Source of the DNA: Ceratopteris richardii
Lineage: Eukaryota; Streptophyta; Polypodiopsida; Polypodiales; Pteridaceae
Direction: 5' to 3'
Length of the DNA stretch: 64,000 nucleotides
Assembly: GCA_020310875.1 (NCBI GenBank)
Contig: CM035412.1
Coordinates: 131,584,874-131,648,873, forward strand
In this document: in pieces, positions 10,268 to 22,023 of the stretch
Position numbering within the stretch: the first letter of the stretch is position 1
How the letters are laid out: every line of letters begins with the position of its first letter
Notes under the pieces: model-generated
The model's database searches: none
What the model was told of the DNA's origin: nothing
The model's input: the letters and a program-made list of their open reading frames with translations, nothing else
Made by a program: the position numbers and the translations under genes

Positions 10268-12780
10268 TCAAGGCAATGAAGAATTATTTTGACGGGTCAG
10301 GAGATCCTTATGATCATGTGGCTGAGTTCAAACAAGTGTTAAGAGCTGAACAGGTTGAGGAGTTGTTCACCCAGTACGAGGCATTTGGTTTGACTCTTAA
10401 GGGCACTGCCTTAGCTTGGTTTCAGCCACTGAGTAGTCGCAACTATCACAATATAGGTCAACTGCTAGAGGAATTCATTGTAGAATTTTCCAAGAGTGGA
10501 ATCAGGCATAACACATCATCCCTGATCCACAGCTTCAAGCAGACACCCCAAGAAACAGTGCGACTAGCAGGTAGAAGATTCAGACAGTATTTAGAGAGAT
10601 GCCCTGCTCCCGAGTTACCCACACCAGCCAAACAAGTGGCTTTGTTCTTAGATGGCTTACTGAGCACAAGGTTGAGATTATATGTGTACTTGAAAGAGCC
10701 CAGATCCATAGAAGAGTGTGTGCGGACGTGCATTGACATAGAAGATAACTTGGGTGAGGAGTTAGGATTGTCCAAAATCTATAAGGATTCTGATAGTTCT
10801 ACTAGTCATACTTCAAAAATCTCCACGGAAATAGATGAGATAGCTGAGCAAGTTGCCAAGAAGCTCGGAGTTCAAAATAGACAAACACAAAGAGTCACCT
10901 CATTGAACCAATGTTATACCTGTGGAGGCGACCACATGGCTAACGTATGCCCAATGCAAAACCAAAACATTAGAGAAAGGAATGCTCCATATTGCACTAT
11001 TGAGAGAATATATACGAACCACACGGCTCAAGATTGTCCCTACAATAGGCAGGTTGTTAGACAAACTTATAAGCAACCTTAGCAACAAGGTAGGTATCAG
11101 AACCAATACCAACAGCCATATTATCGACCACAACAGCAATATCAGGCACAATATAGGCCACAACCAGTATTGGGAAACCAACCACCAGCTCCTGCCAACG
11201 TGATTCCAGTCAAGTATGTTGTGGGAGAGGAAAATCCAAATAGAGCTTTGGTGCCACTGACCCCACTGATCTCAGAGAATGACTCTCATGCTCATAGTTC
11301 AGACTACTCCCATGAAGGTAGTCCACATGCTTATTACACAGAGTCACCTGAACATAGTGAGATTTACTCGTATCAATATGAGGCACCACCTATGGAGCAA
11401 AATTGGGAGCCAGAATACTCCAATGTCATGTACATAAATCCTAACCCTAGGCCCTAATTGAGACAAATGAGACCACAAGCCCCTAGAGGATCTTGTTTCA
11501 GATGTCAAGGTGACCATTTCATTTGTGACTGTCCTCACCCACCATCTCCGAGTCAAGGTCAAGCTATCACAATACAAGCTTTTTGTCCTGAATGTGGCAA
11601 TGACCATCTTCCTAGAGATTGTCCAAGAAACCCCTCCAGTGCACCCAAGATTAAACCCATTAATGTGGTAGGCTTAGTGGCGGATTCAAGTTCAAGTAGC
11701 AATAATGTGGCACCTGTACAGGCAGTTACTAGGGCACAAGCATTAAAACAAGATAAACTAGCAGAACAATCGGAGTCGAGTGAATCAGGAGAGCCTAGTA
11801 AGAGGAAAACAAGAACATGGAAGGATACCAGAGAAAAGGCCAATCGTAAGTGGAATAAAAAGTTATCGGAACTAGAAGAAAGCTTGAAAGACGCAAAAAC
11901 AAAAATAGAAGACATCGCATCTCAAAACCCCTCGTATGTAGACACTCCATCCACTCCGCCTCATCCCACCCCACCACCCATTGTAAATAGGCCACAACCA
12001 GGGTCTGTTCTTGCAGATCCAACCCCAGAAGGCTTGGACATGATGTTCAAGGCCTACCAGGCTCGACTTCAAGAAGGGCCAACAGCTGCAAATCTAGACA
12101 AGAGTTACCCTAGAGCGGATTTAGAGATTGAACGGATGAAAATGTGCATGAAAATGGTAGAACAAGCTCAAGCTATACTTGAGACTAGTCAAAAGTTCAA
12201 TCAGATAAACTCTGTCAAACCAGATTTGCATTTCCAAGGGTTACTAGAAAGATTAGAGCAATTGGTAAACAAACCACAAGTTTCTTTACCTCCACAGGCT
12301 CAACTAGTTATTGAGAGAGGAAGCTCACCACCAATGGGAGCTTATGTTCCTAATTCCACGGATGCTGGAATGCCTCCTTCAATTCAATGGTACTCTCAAG
12401 AGTTCTTGCGGGAAATACAAGAAGAGAAATGGGCCAAGGAGAAGGGTAACTCCCCTCCTATTCCTGAGATTGATGATCTTCATGATCAATTTCCCCAAGA
12501 CATTCCATCTATTTACGGAGATGAAGCAAAACAACAAGAAGACGAAAGATTAGATTTTGAATCTAATACCCTAGAAGAATTCCCTCAATTTCTAGGCCCA
12601 TGGGAATCTGAATCTCTCCAGATTAGAGCTCCCACAATACTAGTAAGAAATGAAGACTCAGTGGTTCCAAGGAACACTGATGTCGTGAAGAAGACTAAGG
12701 TTCAGTGTCATCTCACTGTAGAAGAGCTGCTCAAAGCAAAACCTGAGCTATGGAATCATGTGAAGGATCAGGTTCCATAA
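10264..12780 (+). pseudogene. gag: Ty3/gypsy N, Gag core and three zinc knuckles, in-frame stops
   Basis: One frame runs from 10264 to 12780 with a TAG at 11080-11082, a TAA at 11455-11457 and a few further codons unread between 11083 and 11169. A retrotransposon Gag core (FDGSGDPYDHVAEFK, later GTALAWFQPL) is followed by CYTCGGDHMANVC, CFRCQGDHFICDC and CPECGNDHLPRDC. All three knuckles have C-x2-C-x3-H-x4-C spacing, one residue shorter than the usual retroviral knuckle. The tail is long and charged. Protease and the rest of pol are absent, because the sequence changes to minus-strand M' at about 12780. Confidence 0.8.
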
Positions 12781-14984
12781 CTTGATTCCAATAAGCCAAA
12801 CACAGGCTCTACACCAGATCCACCATCAATTAGTACTTGAGTAATCTTGTGATTTTTGTACCATACTGTAATTAAGGGGACCGAATGATCCACCGTAGAA
12901 TCAGCTTCCGGTTGTACCGTTGCCGTTGCTGGACTGCAGGAAGACCCAGGACTGAGCTGTTGCTGGAATTGCTGCCAAACTCCCGGCACTAATGCAAGTA
13001 ACTATCCAAGAGGGAGAGTAATGGATGCCTCAGATAAAATTTCCCATGCCTGATCTGCTTGAATTGTACTTTTCATCGATTCTGAAGATGATGCGCCTGT
13101 TACTGGGGTAGAATCTTGTTCTTGCAATCCTTCCTTGGGCAGCGGAACTTGGGTCACTGGAATTGGATCTGGGAACACTGTAGGCTCTGTGGTGGTCCAT
13201 TGGCTAGCTTTGTTATACATTCTCTGCTATTCATGGATGCCAAGTTCAAACACTTCTGCTGCTAGTTGTAACTACTTACCAGATCTTGTTTGAATCACTG
13301 CTGCTTGAGTTTCCACTGGTGAGATATAGACCATATTGGTCATTGGGTTCTGATGCTCTTTCTTCCTCTGATCATATTCGGCTGCATCTTTACAGAATCG
13401 TCGGATGTGTCCCAACTCACCACAAAAATGACAGCGAGGTGGTGGCAAAGAAGTACCTTCCTGTGATGTTCCCGTCTGCCAGCGATTTGTATTGTAATTT
13501 GTATTCTGTTGTCCTCGATAATTCTTGTATCCTTGCTGCTGATTATTTCTCATCTGAGGTGGAATATAATGGGTGGCCGGCTACCTTGGTTTTTGTATAA
13601 TAGCATTTACAGTTGCTGGTCCCTACACTTTGGCCTTATAAGCACAATTTTCGATGGAATGTCCGGTGGTATTGCAGATAGCGCAATACATCTGATTAAG
13701 GGCACATGTGGTACTGGTATGCCCTAGATTCTTGCACTTAGTGCGGTACATCTGTCTAGCCGGATCCTCAGCAACATTTTTATTGGCTTTCAACCACTCC
13801 AGGTCTTCGGTAAAGCCTCCAACCTTATGCTCGAACTGCAAAGCCATTGCAATAACCACATCTAGTGTCATTGCTCCCACACAATGGATGATCATAATCT
13901 GTTTGAGCTGCGGAGTCAATCCATTAATAAACCACTGAGTGATGACATCATCCGATAAATTAGCATGTGCCGAAGGTAGTTGTCTCAAATGAGTTCTAAA
14001 CAGGGTGGCATATTCCTGCACAATCTAGTTCAGCTTCTGTCTATTGTTCTGTAAGTAATCGAAAATTTCGGCAGGGTTCTTCTTCAGCCGGAATCTCTGC
14101 AAAAACGCATCCCTTACCGCTTCATAGGTGCCGAAATGGTTGATATCATACTCTGTAAGCCACCTCGCTGCTTCATTAACTAATGTTGACTAGAATACTA
14201 TGGCCTTGTATGCCGGATCGGGTGGATGGTTTAGCACTGCATAACTTATTTCAAAGGTGCGTACATGAGCATCATGATCATCACCGGGAAATCCACCGAA
14301 CTTGGTGTATGTTACTCCTGTTGGAACCGGTCGGGGTGGAAGTAGCTGTTGCTGCTCCTGCTGCTGCTGTTGTTGTTGTTGCCCACTCATGGTGCTAGTG
14401 GCGGTACTGTTACTATTTCCTGAGTTCTGAGGATGTGTTTCCGGTCCTTCAGAGTCTGTATGATCAGACTGCTCACCTTCCGGTTCAAAAATAGCACTCA
14501 ACCTCTTACGAATTTCTAATTCAAATAGCCTATCCTCTTCTGTGGTATCAAACGTAGGTAAACTTGCCCCGAACAGTGATGTCCGGAATGAAGATTCACC
14601 GGGAAGTATCACACTGTCACCGGAAACTTGTAAATTCTCTGCAATTGGGACCGAACTGCCATCAAAATTAGTGGAATTTTCCCCAACCCAGAGTATTCTT
14701 TCACCTTCAATGACTTCTCTGGGCAAGACACCTCTATCGTCAGACGGGTTCGAATCCTGACCAGACGGTGTCGGATCAACTACACACTGCGTCCTTGTAG
14801 ACTCCGAAGTTACTGTATCTTCTGCAGACTGTGCCGAAATTACGTCGGAATCTATCGGAATTGCAGTATGTTCCACCGGAATGCTACCGGAATCACTGCT
14901 AACGTGCTTCGTTTCTTCGACGACTGGTCTTAACCGATCTATGCTTCTGCCTCCTGGGGGAGTCCTTAGCAAATTTGATACCAC
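12781..14984 (-). pseudogene. gag-pro: Ty3/gypsy M', Gag and start of protease, in-frame stops
   Basis: Reading frames at 14984-14190, 14021-13623, 13553-13272, 13220-13002 and 12989-12768 are all in one phase, so this was one polyprotein interrupted by stops. Order: Ser/Thr-rich N-terminus with a Gln tract, the Gag motif FGGFPGDDHDAHVRTFE, a degraded knuckle, then CAICNTTGHSIENC and CHFCGELGHIRRFC with normal C-x2-C-x4-H-x4-C spacing. A linker leads to the protease motif VLIDGGSGV near 12830. The element stops there against N, so RT, RNase H and integrase are missing. The upstream LTR, primer site and leader are in place. Confidence 0.8.
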
Positions 14985-15180
14985 CCAAGGCTATCGGTCT
15001 CTCCTGTACTTCGGATACGACTTGCCGGACCGAGTAACCGACATATATCACCTTTGCAACACTTACGTACTATTTCACCTTACTGTCGATTCACAATCTA
15101 TGGTCACCTTCCTACAATCTCTTTGCAACACTCTATGGCCACCTTCCCACAATCACTTTGCAACACTCTGTTGCCACCTT
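14985..15180 (-). repeat. M' leader with 35-bp tandem repeat
   Basis: Two full 35-bp units (15098-15132 and 15133-15167; plus strand CTATGGCCACCTTCCCACAA and onward) and a partial third to 15186 lie between the primer-binding site and gag. The rest is untranslated leader. Confidence 0.75.
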
Positions 15181-15197
15181 CCCACAGACGGCGCTAG
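15181..15197 (-). other. Primer-binding site of M'
   Basis: Directly after the LTR end the minus strand reads CTAGCGCCGTCTGTGGG. This resembles the GGCGCCG-type sites of plant gypsy elements and differs from the Met-tRNA site of the copia elements here. Confidence 0.6.
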
Positions 15198-15737
15198 TGT
15201 TAAATGCGCGTTTGCCGTCACAGGCACGTTTAAGCTCTTTTCAGGTTCTTGGGAGTGGAAGGGGTTTGAATAATCAGAGGCCCTATACTTGATTTTCCCA
15301 ATTAATCACTCACAAAGCAGTACATGAGTGTTCAAAGAACTCTGTTAACATAAATTACTATTACTACTCTGGTTCGTTCTCTTCACAGATTTCCGGTTCG
15401 TACACAAATTAAGACTTCTCAGTACATAACGTAAAAAGTGAACATTACCATAACTCAGACTTACAACACTTAACTTAATGAAAAGTACTAACCACAAGTC
15501 AAGGTAATCAACAACGACGACGAAAAGAAACACAGTACTACTCAGAATTCTCAAACACAACACTACGGAAACTCCACAAAACGTATCACCCAGACAGACA
15601 GTCTAGTGATTCTTCTGGTTGTTTTCGAAGCGTCCTTTCATTGATTTATAAATGGATACAACTTTACGCAACGATCTTTTGGTTCGTGCGGAATACAAAA
15701 AGGAAAAGATTTACAATTACCATTCCGGCGGCTTACA
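15198..15737 (-). repeat. 5' LTR of gypsy M'
   Basis: A 540-bp sequence with TGTTAAATGCGCG and GGCTTACA as plus-strand ends, reverse complement of 826-1363. It is followed on the minus strand by a primer-binding site and gag, which fixes it as the 5' LTR. Confidence 0.85.
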
Positions 15738-15743
15738 CTTCGC

Positions 15744-15897
15744 CAGACTGTCTGTCTGGGCGATACGTTCTGTGGAGTTTCCGTAGTGTTGTGTCCTTTC
15801 ATTGATTTATAAATGGATACAACTTTACGCAACGACCTTTCAATTTGTGTGGAATACAAAAAGGAAAAGATTTATAATTGCCATTCCGGCGACTTAC
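15744..15897. repeat. Rearranged LTR-M pieces: inverted fragment then direct fragment
   Basis: 15744-15795 is the reverse complement of an internal LTR stretch at about 15560-15608, making an inverted repeat around about 135 bases. 15796-15897 is a second copy of the outer LTR end in the same orientation as 15198-15737. A B-box-like GGTTCAAATCC follows at 15905-15920. Confidence 0.7.
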
Positions 15898-15920
15898 AGG
15901 TCGAAGGTTCAAATCCTACC

Positions 15921-16146
15921 CGTAACAAATGACCTCCTTTCTTTTGCTACACTCATCAATTCGAGAGTGACAAAATACACAAACGAGAAGTTTGAGAAAA
16001 TGATTCATATGCGAGAATGAACCACATAAATTGTGGAAGATAGCACCCAATAGCTTGAAGGTCACCATGAGAGCTCATGAGGAAGATGATAAGCTATCAA
16101 AAGTCTCCATAGGAGCTTGCCTAGAGCTATGATACCAATGCAAGAG
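15921..16146 (-). other. Leader and variant primer-binding site of a truncated minus-strand copia
   Basis: The minus strand carries TGGTATCATAGC at 16126-16137, the same variant as element H, followed by a non-coding leader. Only a few bases of LTR (ending TTGCA) remain before B-family LTR begins near 16147. No gag is recognisable. Confidence 0.5.
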
Positions 16147-16403
16147 TTTTTCCTTATGTAATGTTCTTTATATATTTCACTAGTTTTATTGTTGTATTAG
16201 GTCATTCTTGTACATTATCTTTATGTAATAGAAGAAGAAGAAGAAGAAGAAGAAGAAGAAGAAGAAGAAGAAGAAGAAGAAGAAGAAGAAGAAGAAGAAG
16301 AAGAAGAAGAAGATCATTCTTTCGTGACTCAATTCATGTGTGCTCTTCTTTGAGTGTGAGAGTGTGTGAGTGGGATCTCTTCCTTATCTCCTTTGTCGTG
16401 ACA
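16147..16403 (+). repeat. 5' LTR of B, left-truncated
   Basis: Matches the end portion of the B 3' LTR (about 38871-39059) and ends GTGACA directly before the primer site. The first ~180 bases of the LTR are missing. A GAA microsatellite lies inside it. Confidence 0.85.
16231..16312 (+). repeat. GAA microsatellite, about 27 units
   Basis: An 82-base uninterrupted GAA run inside the B 5' LTR. The partner position in the 3' LTR (38953-38967) has five units. Confidence 0.95.
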
Positions 16404-16416
16404 TGGTATCAGAGCC
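16404..16416 (+). other. Primer-binding site of B
   Basis: TGGTATCAGAGCC abuts the LTR end; it is complementary to the 3' end expected for plant initiator Met-tRNA. Confidence 0.85.
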
Positions 16417-16776
16417 AATGTGGTTGTAGAGCTCATGGAGAAGACGGAAATTGAAGAGTACGTAAGAAGGATTGGAGAAAGCAGAATTCACAAATGACCT
16501 TAGATTGCTACGAAAATTGGTGTGAAGGTAGAAGACCTCCATATCAAGCCTGCAAGGTGGAGTACAAAGAAAACTAGGTCAGTTTGCAAAACTAAAACTT
16601 GCATTCTGTTAAAAAACACTTAAATATTCCAAATCTAGAATTTCAAGCAATTCCGTGTACTCTTGATACACGAAAACTGTGTTTTTTTGAGATGGAACTG
16701 CCACGTCATAGCATAACAGTATTCAAGTAGAGGTACTACTTCTAGTGCTTTTGTAGTGTTGCAAATTGCTACAGAA

Positions 16777-17670
16777 ATGGCAAGTGCTGATGGAATGACT
16801 CAGCTTATGAGCAATAAGCTGGACAAGAACAAATTGCATGCTTGGAGATTGAGAATGAAGAATTTCGTGATGGGAAAAGGCCACTAAAGTACATCAAAGG
16901 AGAGAATGAAAATGCTCAGCAATTACCTGAGAGGAATCAAATTGCAGACTAGTTAAGAGTATATGAAGAATGGAATCAAGGAGCACAAAAGGAATGTATT
17001 GGGTGTCTATTAGCATACATGATAGCATGATTGGTGATATATAGGATGCCAAAACACCAAAAGAGGCTTGGAACAATTTGTTCACATTGTATGAGACTAA
17101 GACAAAGGCATAGAAATTGCAACTCAAGAACAAGCTGCATACATTGGAGAAAAGAGCATGTCAGTAGGTGGCTACACCCTAAAAACCAAAAGCATATGTG
17201 AGCTGCTTGCATCTATTAGCATGAATATAGATGATGATGACAAGGTGGAAGTGTGCCTTTGTGGTTTAGGAACTACATATAAGTAGTTCAGAACGTCTAT
17301 TCACACTAGGGAAAATATTTCGAATTTCACTGATCTGGTGTTCGTGTTGATAATTGATGAAACTAATCTTAATGAAGGCTCAAAATCCCAAGGAAAACCT
17401 AGTTCTGAGTAGATATTCTACTCTAACAGAAAAAGAGGCAGAGGTAGAGGTAGAGGCAGAGGCTTTGGAAGTGGAAGAGGACACATTAACCAAGACCAAG
17501 GTCAACAACAAAATCATGCATGAGGTAGAGGACATTTTAGAGGCAGGGGGGAGCCAAAGAGGCTGTAGAATTTTCCAAAGAAATGATTTAGGTAATGATT
17601 GTAAAGGATGCTAGAATTATGGTAAACCTAGACACTTTGAATGTGATTGCAGGTTGAAGAATCGAAATGA
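16777..17670 (+). pseudogene. gag: B Gag remnant
   Basis: The ATG at 16777, about 360 bases after the primer site, opens a Gag N-terminus (NKLDKNKLHAWRLRMKNFVM). It soon meets a TAA and further stops. A Gly/Arg-rich tract (about 17430-17540) precedes a damaged knuckle near 17610-17650, in which the first Cys is followed by a stop and the second is Tyr. The leader at 16417-16776 holds no gene. Confidence 0.75.
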
Positions 17671-17779
17671 CATAAGGCAACGAAACAACTATGCATCCAC
17701 AAGTGTAGATGATTCTGAGAAGATGTCCATGGCTCAACATCATATGATGAATACAATGTCTGTTGATGTTTCAAAGTCA

Positions 17780-19280
17780 AATGGTAATGTCTGGTATGTT
17801 GATTCAAGTGCTTCAAATCACATGACCAATCATGTAGAATGTTTTAGTAGTTAGAAGAAATCACCAATTCCTGGATATGTTTAAATATGCGATGACACAT
17901 CACATCCTATTGAGCATACAAGAAACATAGCATTATCTATGGAGTATGGGAAGGTAAAACATCTTACAGATGTGATGCATGTTTTGAATATAACAAAGAA
18001 CCTGGTTTCTACTGGATGAATGGTTGACCATGGATTACAAGTCAAGTTCAATGCTGATGGGTTATATGTAGAAGAGTACAAACATGATGAAAGATTGATT
18101 GCCAAAGGAAACAAAGTGGGTAGGATGTTCACCTTAAATGTGAAAATTCTTGAAATGAATGCAACCATGTTTGCAAAATGTGCAGGTGTTATTGCTGATA
18201 TAGAGACTTGGCACTAGAAAATCAGACATGCAAATTTGCAGAGGTTGAAATTGATGCAGTCAAAGGAGCTTGTCAATGGACTACTAGATTTCAAGGTTGC
18301 AGAAATGTTGAAGGTATGTGCAACATGTCAATTTGGTAAGCAATCAAGGGCATCATTTTTGCACGACAAACATGTCAGTGAGAATGTGCTAAAAATAGTA
18401 CATACTGATGTTTGTGGTCCTACAGTTGTAGGTTTTATGTCACTTTCATTGATGACCATACACGAAAAGTATGGGTTTACTTCATGAAAGAGAAGAGTGA
18501 TGTGTTTACTCACCTCTAGAATTTCAAGGCTATGGTGGAAAAGTAGACAAGTAAGTACATTTAGACATTAAGATCTGATGGAGGAAGTGAATACACGTCA
18601 AATGAGTTTAGTATCTTTCTAAAAAGTCATGGAATTTGATGATAATTTTCATGCAGGTACACACCACAATAGAATGGTGTTGCTGAATGCAAAAATAGAT
18701 ATATTACATAAATAGCAACAATCTTGATGGCTGAGAAGAATATGCCTCATATTTATTGGGTATACGTTTTACACACTACTGTATACATCATGAATAGAAC
18801 TCTTATTGTGGCTGTACATCAAGTTACACCTGAAGAGAATTTTACAGGTAAAAAGTCAAACTTATCACATATGAAAGTATTTGGATGTGTTGCATAGGTA
18901 CATGTTCCAGATGAGTTGAGGATGAAGTTTGATCCAAAAGTAGATAAATGTATCTTTATTGGGTACTCCCTTGAGCAAAAGGGATATAAATTCTACAACC
19001 CACTCACGTGATAGGTGAAGGTAAGTAGAGATGTGGTGTTTGATGAAATATCAAGCTTCTATGCAAATGCCAAAGAAAGAATTAATCTTGAATCAAATGA
19101 AAAAGGAAATGATGAAAAATTGAGTGCAAAATCTCAAGTTTTGAGTGGATCGGATGTGTCACCAAGAAATAATTCCAGCTCAAATTCATGGAGTGGAAGG
19201 TTGTGGGGAAATTTCAATCCAAAAAATTCATCGATTAGATCCAAGAAAGGTAAAGAAAAGATTTCTGTTGGTATTAAAAC
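17780..19280 (+). pseudogene. pol: B protease and integrase remnant
   Basis: The protease motif reads VDSSASNHM, with Ser where the catalytic Asp-Ser/Thr-Gly normally has Gly. An integrase zinc-finger half with CATCQFGKQ (18310-18350) and the core start VHTDVCGP (about 18400) follow, then RSDGG near 18570 and YTPQ.NGVAE with an internal stop near 18660. The integrase C-terminal region runs to 19280. Numerous stops are present. Interrupted by the solo LTR S1 at 19281. Confidence 0.75.
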
Positions 19281-20552
19281 TGTTGGAGCAAGTCTATGAC
19301 AAGCCTAAGTATTGGCTTGAGTCCCACAAAGTCATAGAAAAAGCCTTAAAATGAAGACTATGTAAACTTCACTTGTGAACTACCTCTTGTAACTTTTGAA
19401 GAGTTTACTTAATGTAAAAGTAAGAGAATCTTAAGTGCTTGAGTCCACTTGATCAAGAATGGAAAGAGGAGCCAGGAATTCATGATTTTTGGTAGGTAGA
19501 GAATCAAATCAATCATTGATTGATTGGAGAGTGATTGAGGGAAGTTAGCCTCCCAAACTCAACTATAAATAGATGGCAGTTTTAGTCGTGGTTAGAGAGA
19601 CCTATGTGAAGACCTCCAAGAGCTGAGCTTTATGCCATATCAAGGTGTGATTACAAGGCACACATATGTATAAGTAAGTCATTGTATTGTACAAGCAATA
19701 TACTTTCATTTTCATGATTATTTGAGTTCATCTTTCCATGTTCTTGTGAAGTGTACTACTCACTGCCATTACTCTCAGTTTTCTCAGTCAGCTTGCAGAG
19801 ATGTTTTCTCTGAGCTTGGTGCATCATTTTCAGTGATTTAACTTGGTAAAGTTAGATCTATAAGTCTACTATATGCTCACAAATTTTCATGTCATTTGGA
19901 TGTTGCAATCTTCAGTTATGTTCATTTGAAGTCAACAGGGTCTGTGCATTTTCACTTCTCTGTTAGATACCCGACTTTTGCACTCATCGTTTCAGAGGTG
20001 TTTCTCAGTGGTTACTTATCCAAATTCAGTGATGTAAAGCTTGTTGCATTTAGATTACTGTCTAGTATAACCATAACAATTTTCATAATCATTGGATTTC
20101 TACATTTTGAGTTATGTTGATTTTTCTGCTCACTGGTCTCAAAATGTAGCAGCCCGTGAAAATCGGGATGATGTCATCACTTGTTAAAACTCATTCTCAG
20201 TGTGTGGTTCATTATTTTTTATGAGATTACTCTTGAAAGTTAGCTCTTTAAGTTACCTAGACTTCCCCAAGAGGAATTAAGCTAATTGCTGCTGTGCTTG
20301 GAGAATTATGTAAAACACTAGACAGGTGTATGAACCAAGAATTGCAAGTTTTCACCTCTGAGCTAACTCCAACTTATCTGTTTTGATCTATCTTTTTGAG
20401 AATGATCTTCCAAGGTACATAGGGTGTTTAATACATCCATTGGCAAGCTAAAAGGGCCCACCATATACTCCTGGAGTTCATTTGGCTGGTGTAGATCAAG
20501 GATTTTGCAACACCTCTTCATCTTCAAGCACATACCTATCCATCTCTTCACA
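19281..20552 (+). mobile_element. Solo LTR S1 with perfect AAAAC target duplication
   Basis: A 1272-bp sequence begins TGTTGGAGCAAG and ends CTCTTCACA, flanked by AAAAC at 19276-19280 and 20553-20557. It contains no coding frame. The 3' half resembles the D2 LTR (shared AGGAATTAAGCTAATTGCTG-like and ACTAGACAGGTGTA strings), so it belongs to a related copia family. B coding sequence resumes directly after it, as expected for recombination between two LTRs. Confidence 0.88.
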
Positions 20553-20557
20553 AAAAC

Positions 20558-21529
20558 ATCTATAGGTTTTGAAGACATTGATGGAGATTCAAGCAGTTCA
20601 GAAAAGAGCCTTGATGAGGAACTTGGATTGCCCTCTGTGAAGAGTTCAAGGTTAAGAAAGGCACATGCAGATGATACAAGGAGAAGTGATCCATGACGAA
20701 GAAGATCTAGGAGGATGAGGAATTCAATGCAATGATTAACATATGATAATTACATGGCTCATCATTGTGCCTACATGGCCAAGGTAATACAAGATGACGA
20801 ACCTTCTTGTTTTGAAGATGCAATTGGGAATGCAGATTGGGAGAAAGCTATGGATGAGGAGATGGATGCACTTTATGGAAATGAAACATGGAAGCTGACT
20901 CCATTGCTGCAAGGAAAGAAACCCATAGGTTGCAAGTGGGTTTACAAGGTAAAACACAATGCTAATGGTAGCATAAGCAAGTATAAAGCATGAATGGTAG
21001 CAAAAGAATATGCACATACATATGGCATTGATTATGAGAAAACGTTCAGCCCTCTAGCTAAAATGTCTATTGTCACAGAACTTGTTGCATTAGCTACAAC
21101 AAAAGGATGGACTTTGCATAAGATGGATGTGAAGAAGTCTTTCTTCCATGGTGAGTTGTAGGAAGAAGTATACATGGACCAACCACAAGGATATGAGGAT
21201 TTGAAGCACCCAAAATATGTTTGGAGGTTGCAAAAAGGCTTTCTATGGGCTTAAACAAGCCCCTCATGCTTGGCATGCAAGAATTGCTGATTACTTAACC
21301 ACTATTGTATTTTCTATGTGTGATGTAGGTCATTCATTATGTGCAAGGAAGGGTGATGATGGCATCATGATTGCGGCTATTTATGTTGATGAATTGATTG
21401 TAGGTGGTGATAATGAAGAAAGCATTAGAGAGGTAAAGCAACTCCTTATGCATGAATTCAACACGAAAGATCTTGGTGTGCTATTCTTGTTATAAATTAT
21501 GGAATTTGTTGAACAAAGCATTCTTGGAG
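20558..21529 (+). pseudogene. pol: B reverse transcriptase remnant
   Basis: The copia RT start is seen as WEKAMDEEMDALYGNETWKL and CKWVYKVKHNANGS, then YGIDYEKTFSPLAKMS, FYGLKQAPHAW and AIYVDELIVGG. The catalytic YVDD is therefore YVDE. The frame breaks several times and the coding similarity fades at about 21500-21529, where gypsy E begins. The downstream RT end and RNase H start are lost. Confidence 0.8.
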
Positions 21530-22022
21530 TGTTAATTTATTAGTGTATTAATGTGTTTTGGTGTTTTTGATATAGCAGTTGAAGGTTCATGAGGGCATGA
21601 AAGGCGTGAAAGGGTGGACATCAATATTTTGACTTTAGGGCGGACATCAATAATCTGACTTATAATTTAGATTGTAAATAAACCCACGTAGAAGGTTCTA
21701 TTGTTAGAAATGGTTAGAAAAGTATTGGTTAGAGTAAGGGTCATTGTAGATCGCAATTTCTGATATTGAAAGCAAAGGCTTTCTACAAAGGTTACCAACT
21801 TTTACTTTCACGCATGGTTTTTGAAGCCGCTCTCATGTAACCACTATTTTAACATAATAAAAAATTCCTATAAATACATGCACTCTGTGGATTGTCGAAA
21901 CAGAGTGCATGGGGGGAGATTGCACCCAATATTGTGTTTTGTCTCGTCTCTTAACGTGTCTGGTTTTCTGTGTGTTTTCTGCATCCGTAACCTCTATGTG
22001 TGTGAGAAAGATCCTGATAACA
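21530..22022 (+). repeat. Probable 5' LTR of E
   Basis: It ends TGATAACA one base before a primer-binding site. The start (TGTTAATTTATTAG) is inferred from where B coding similarity stops, because no second LTR exists to compare. A promoter-like TATAAATA is at 21869-21876. Confidence 0.6.
21869..21876 (+). promoter_or_regulatory. TATA box in E LTR
   Basis: TATAAATA about 150 bases before the LTR end, a normal position for an LTR promoter. Confidence 0.5.
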
Positions 22023-22023
22023 A

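Noticed and set aside
16161..16454. 97-codon plus-strand frame with about 27 consecutive Arg codons
   Set aside because: It is the GAA microsatellite read through inside the B LTR; no coding evidence.
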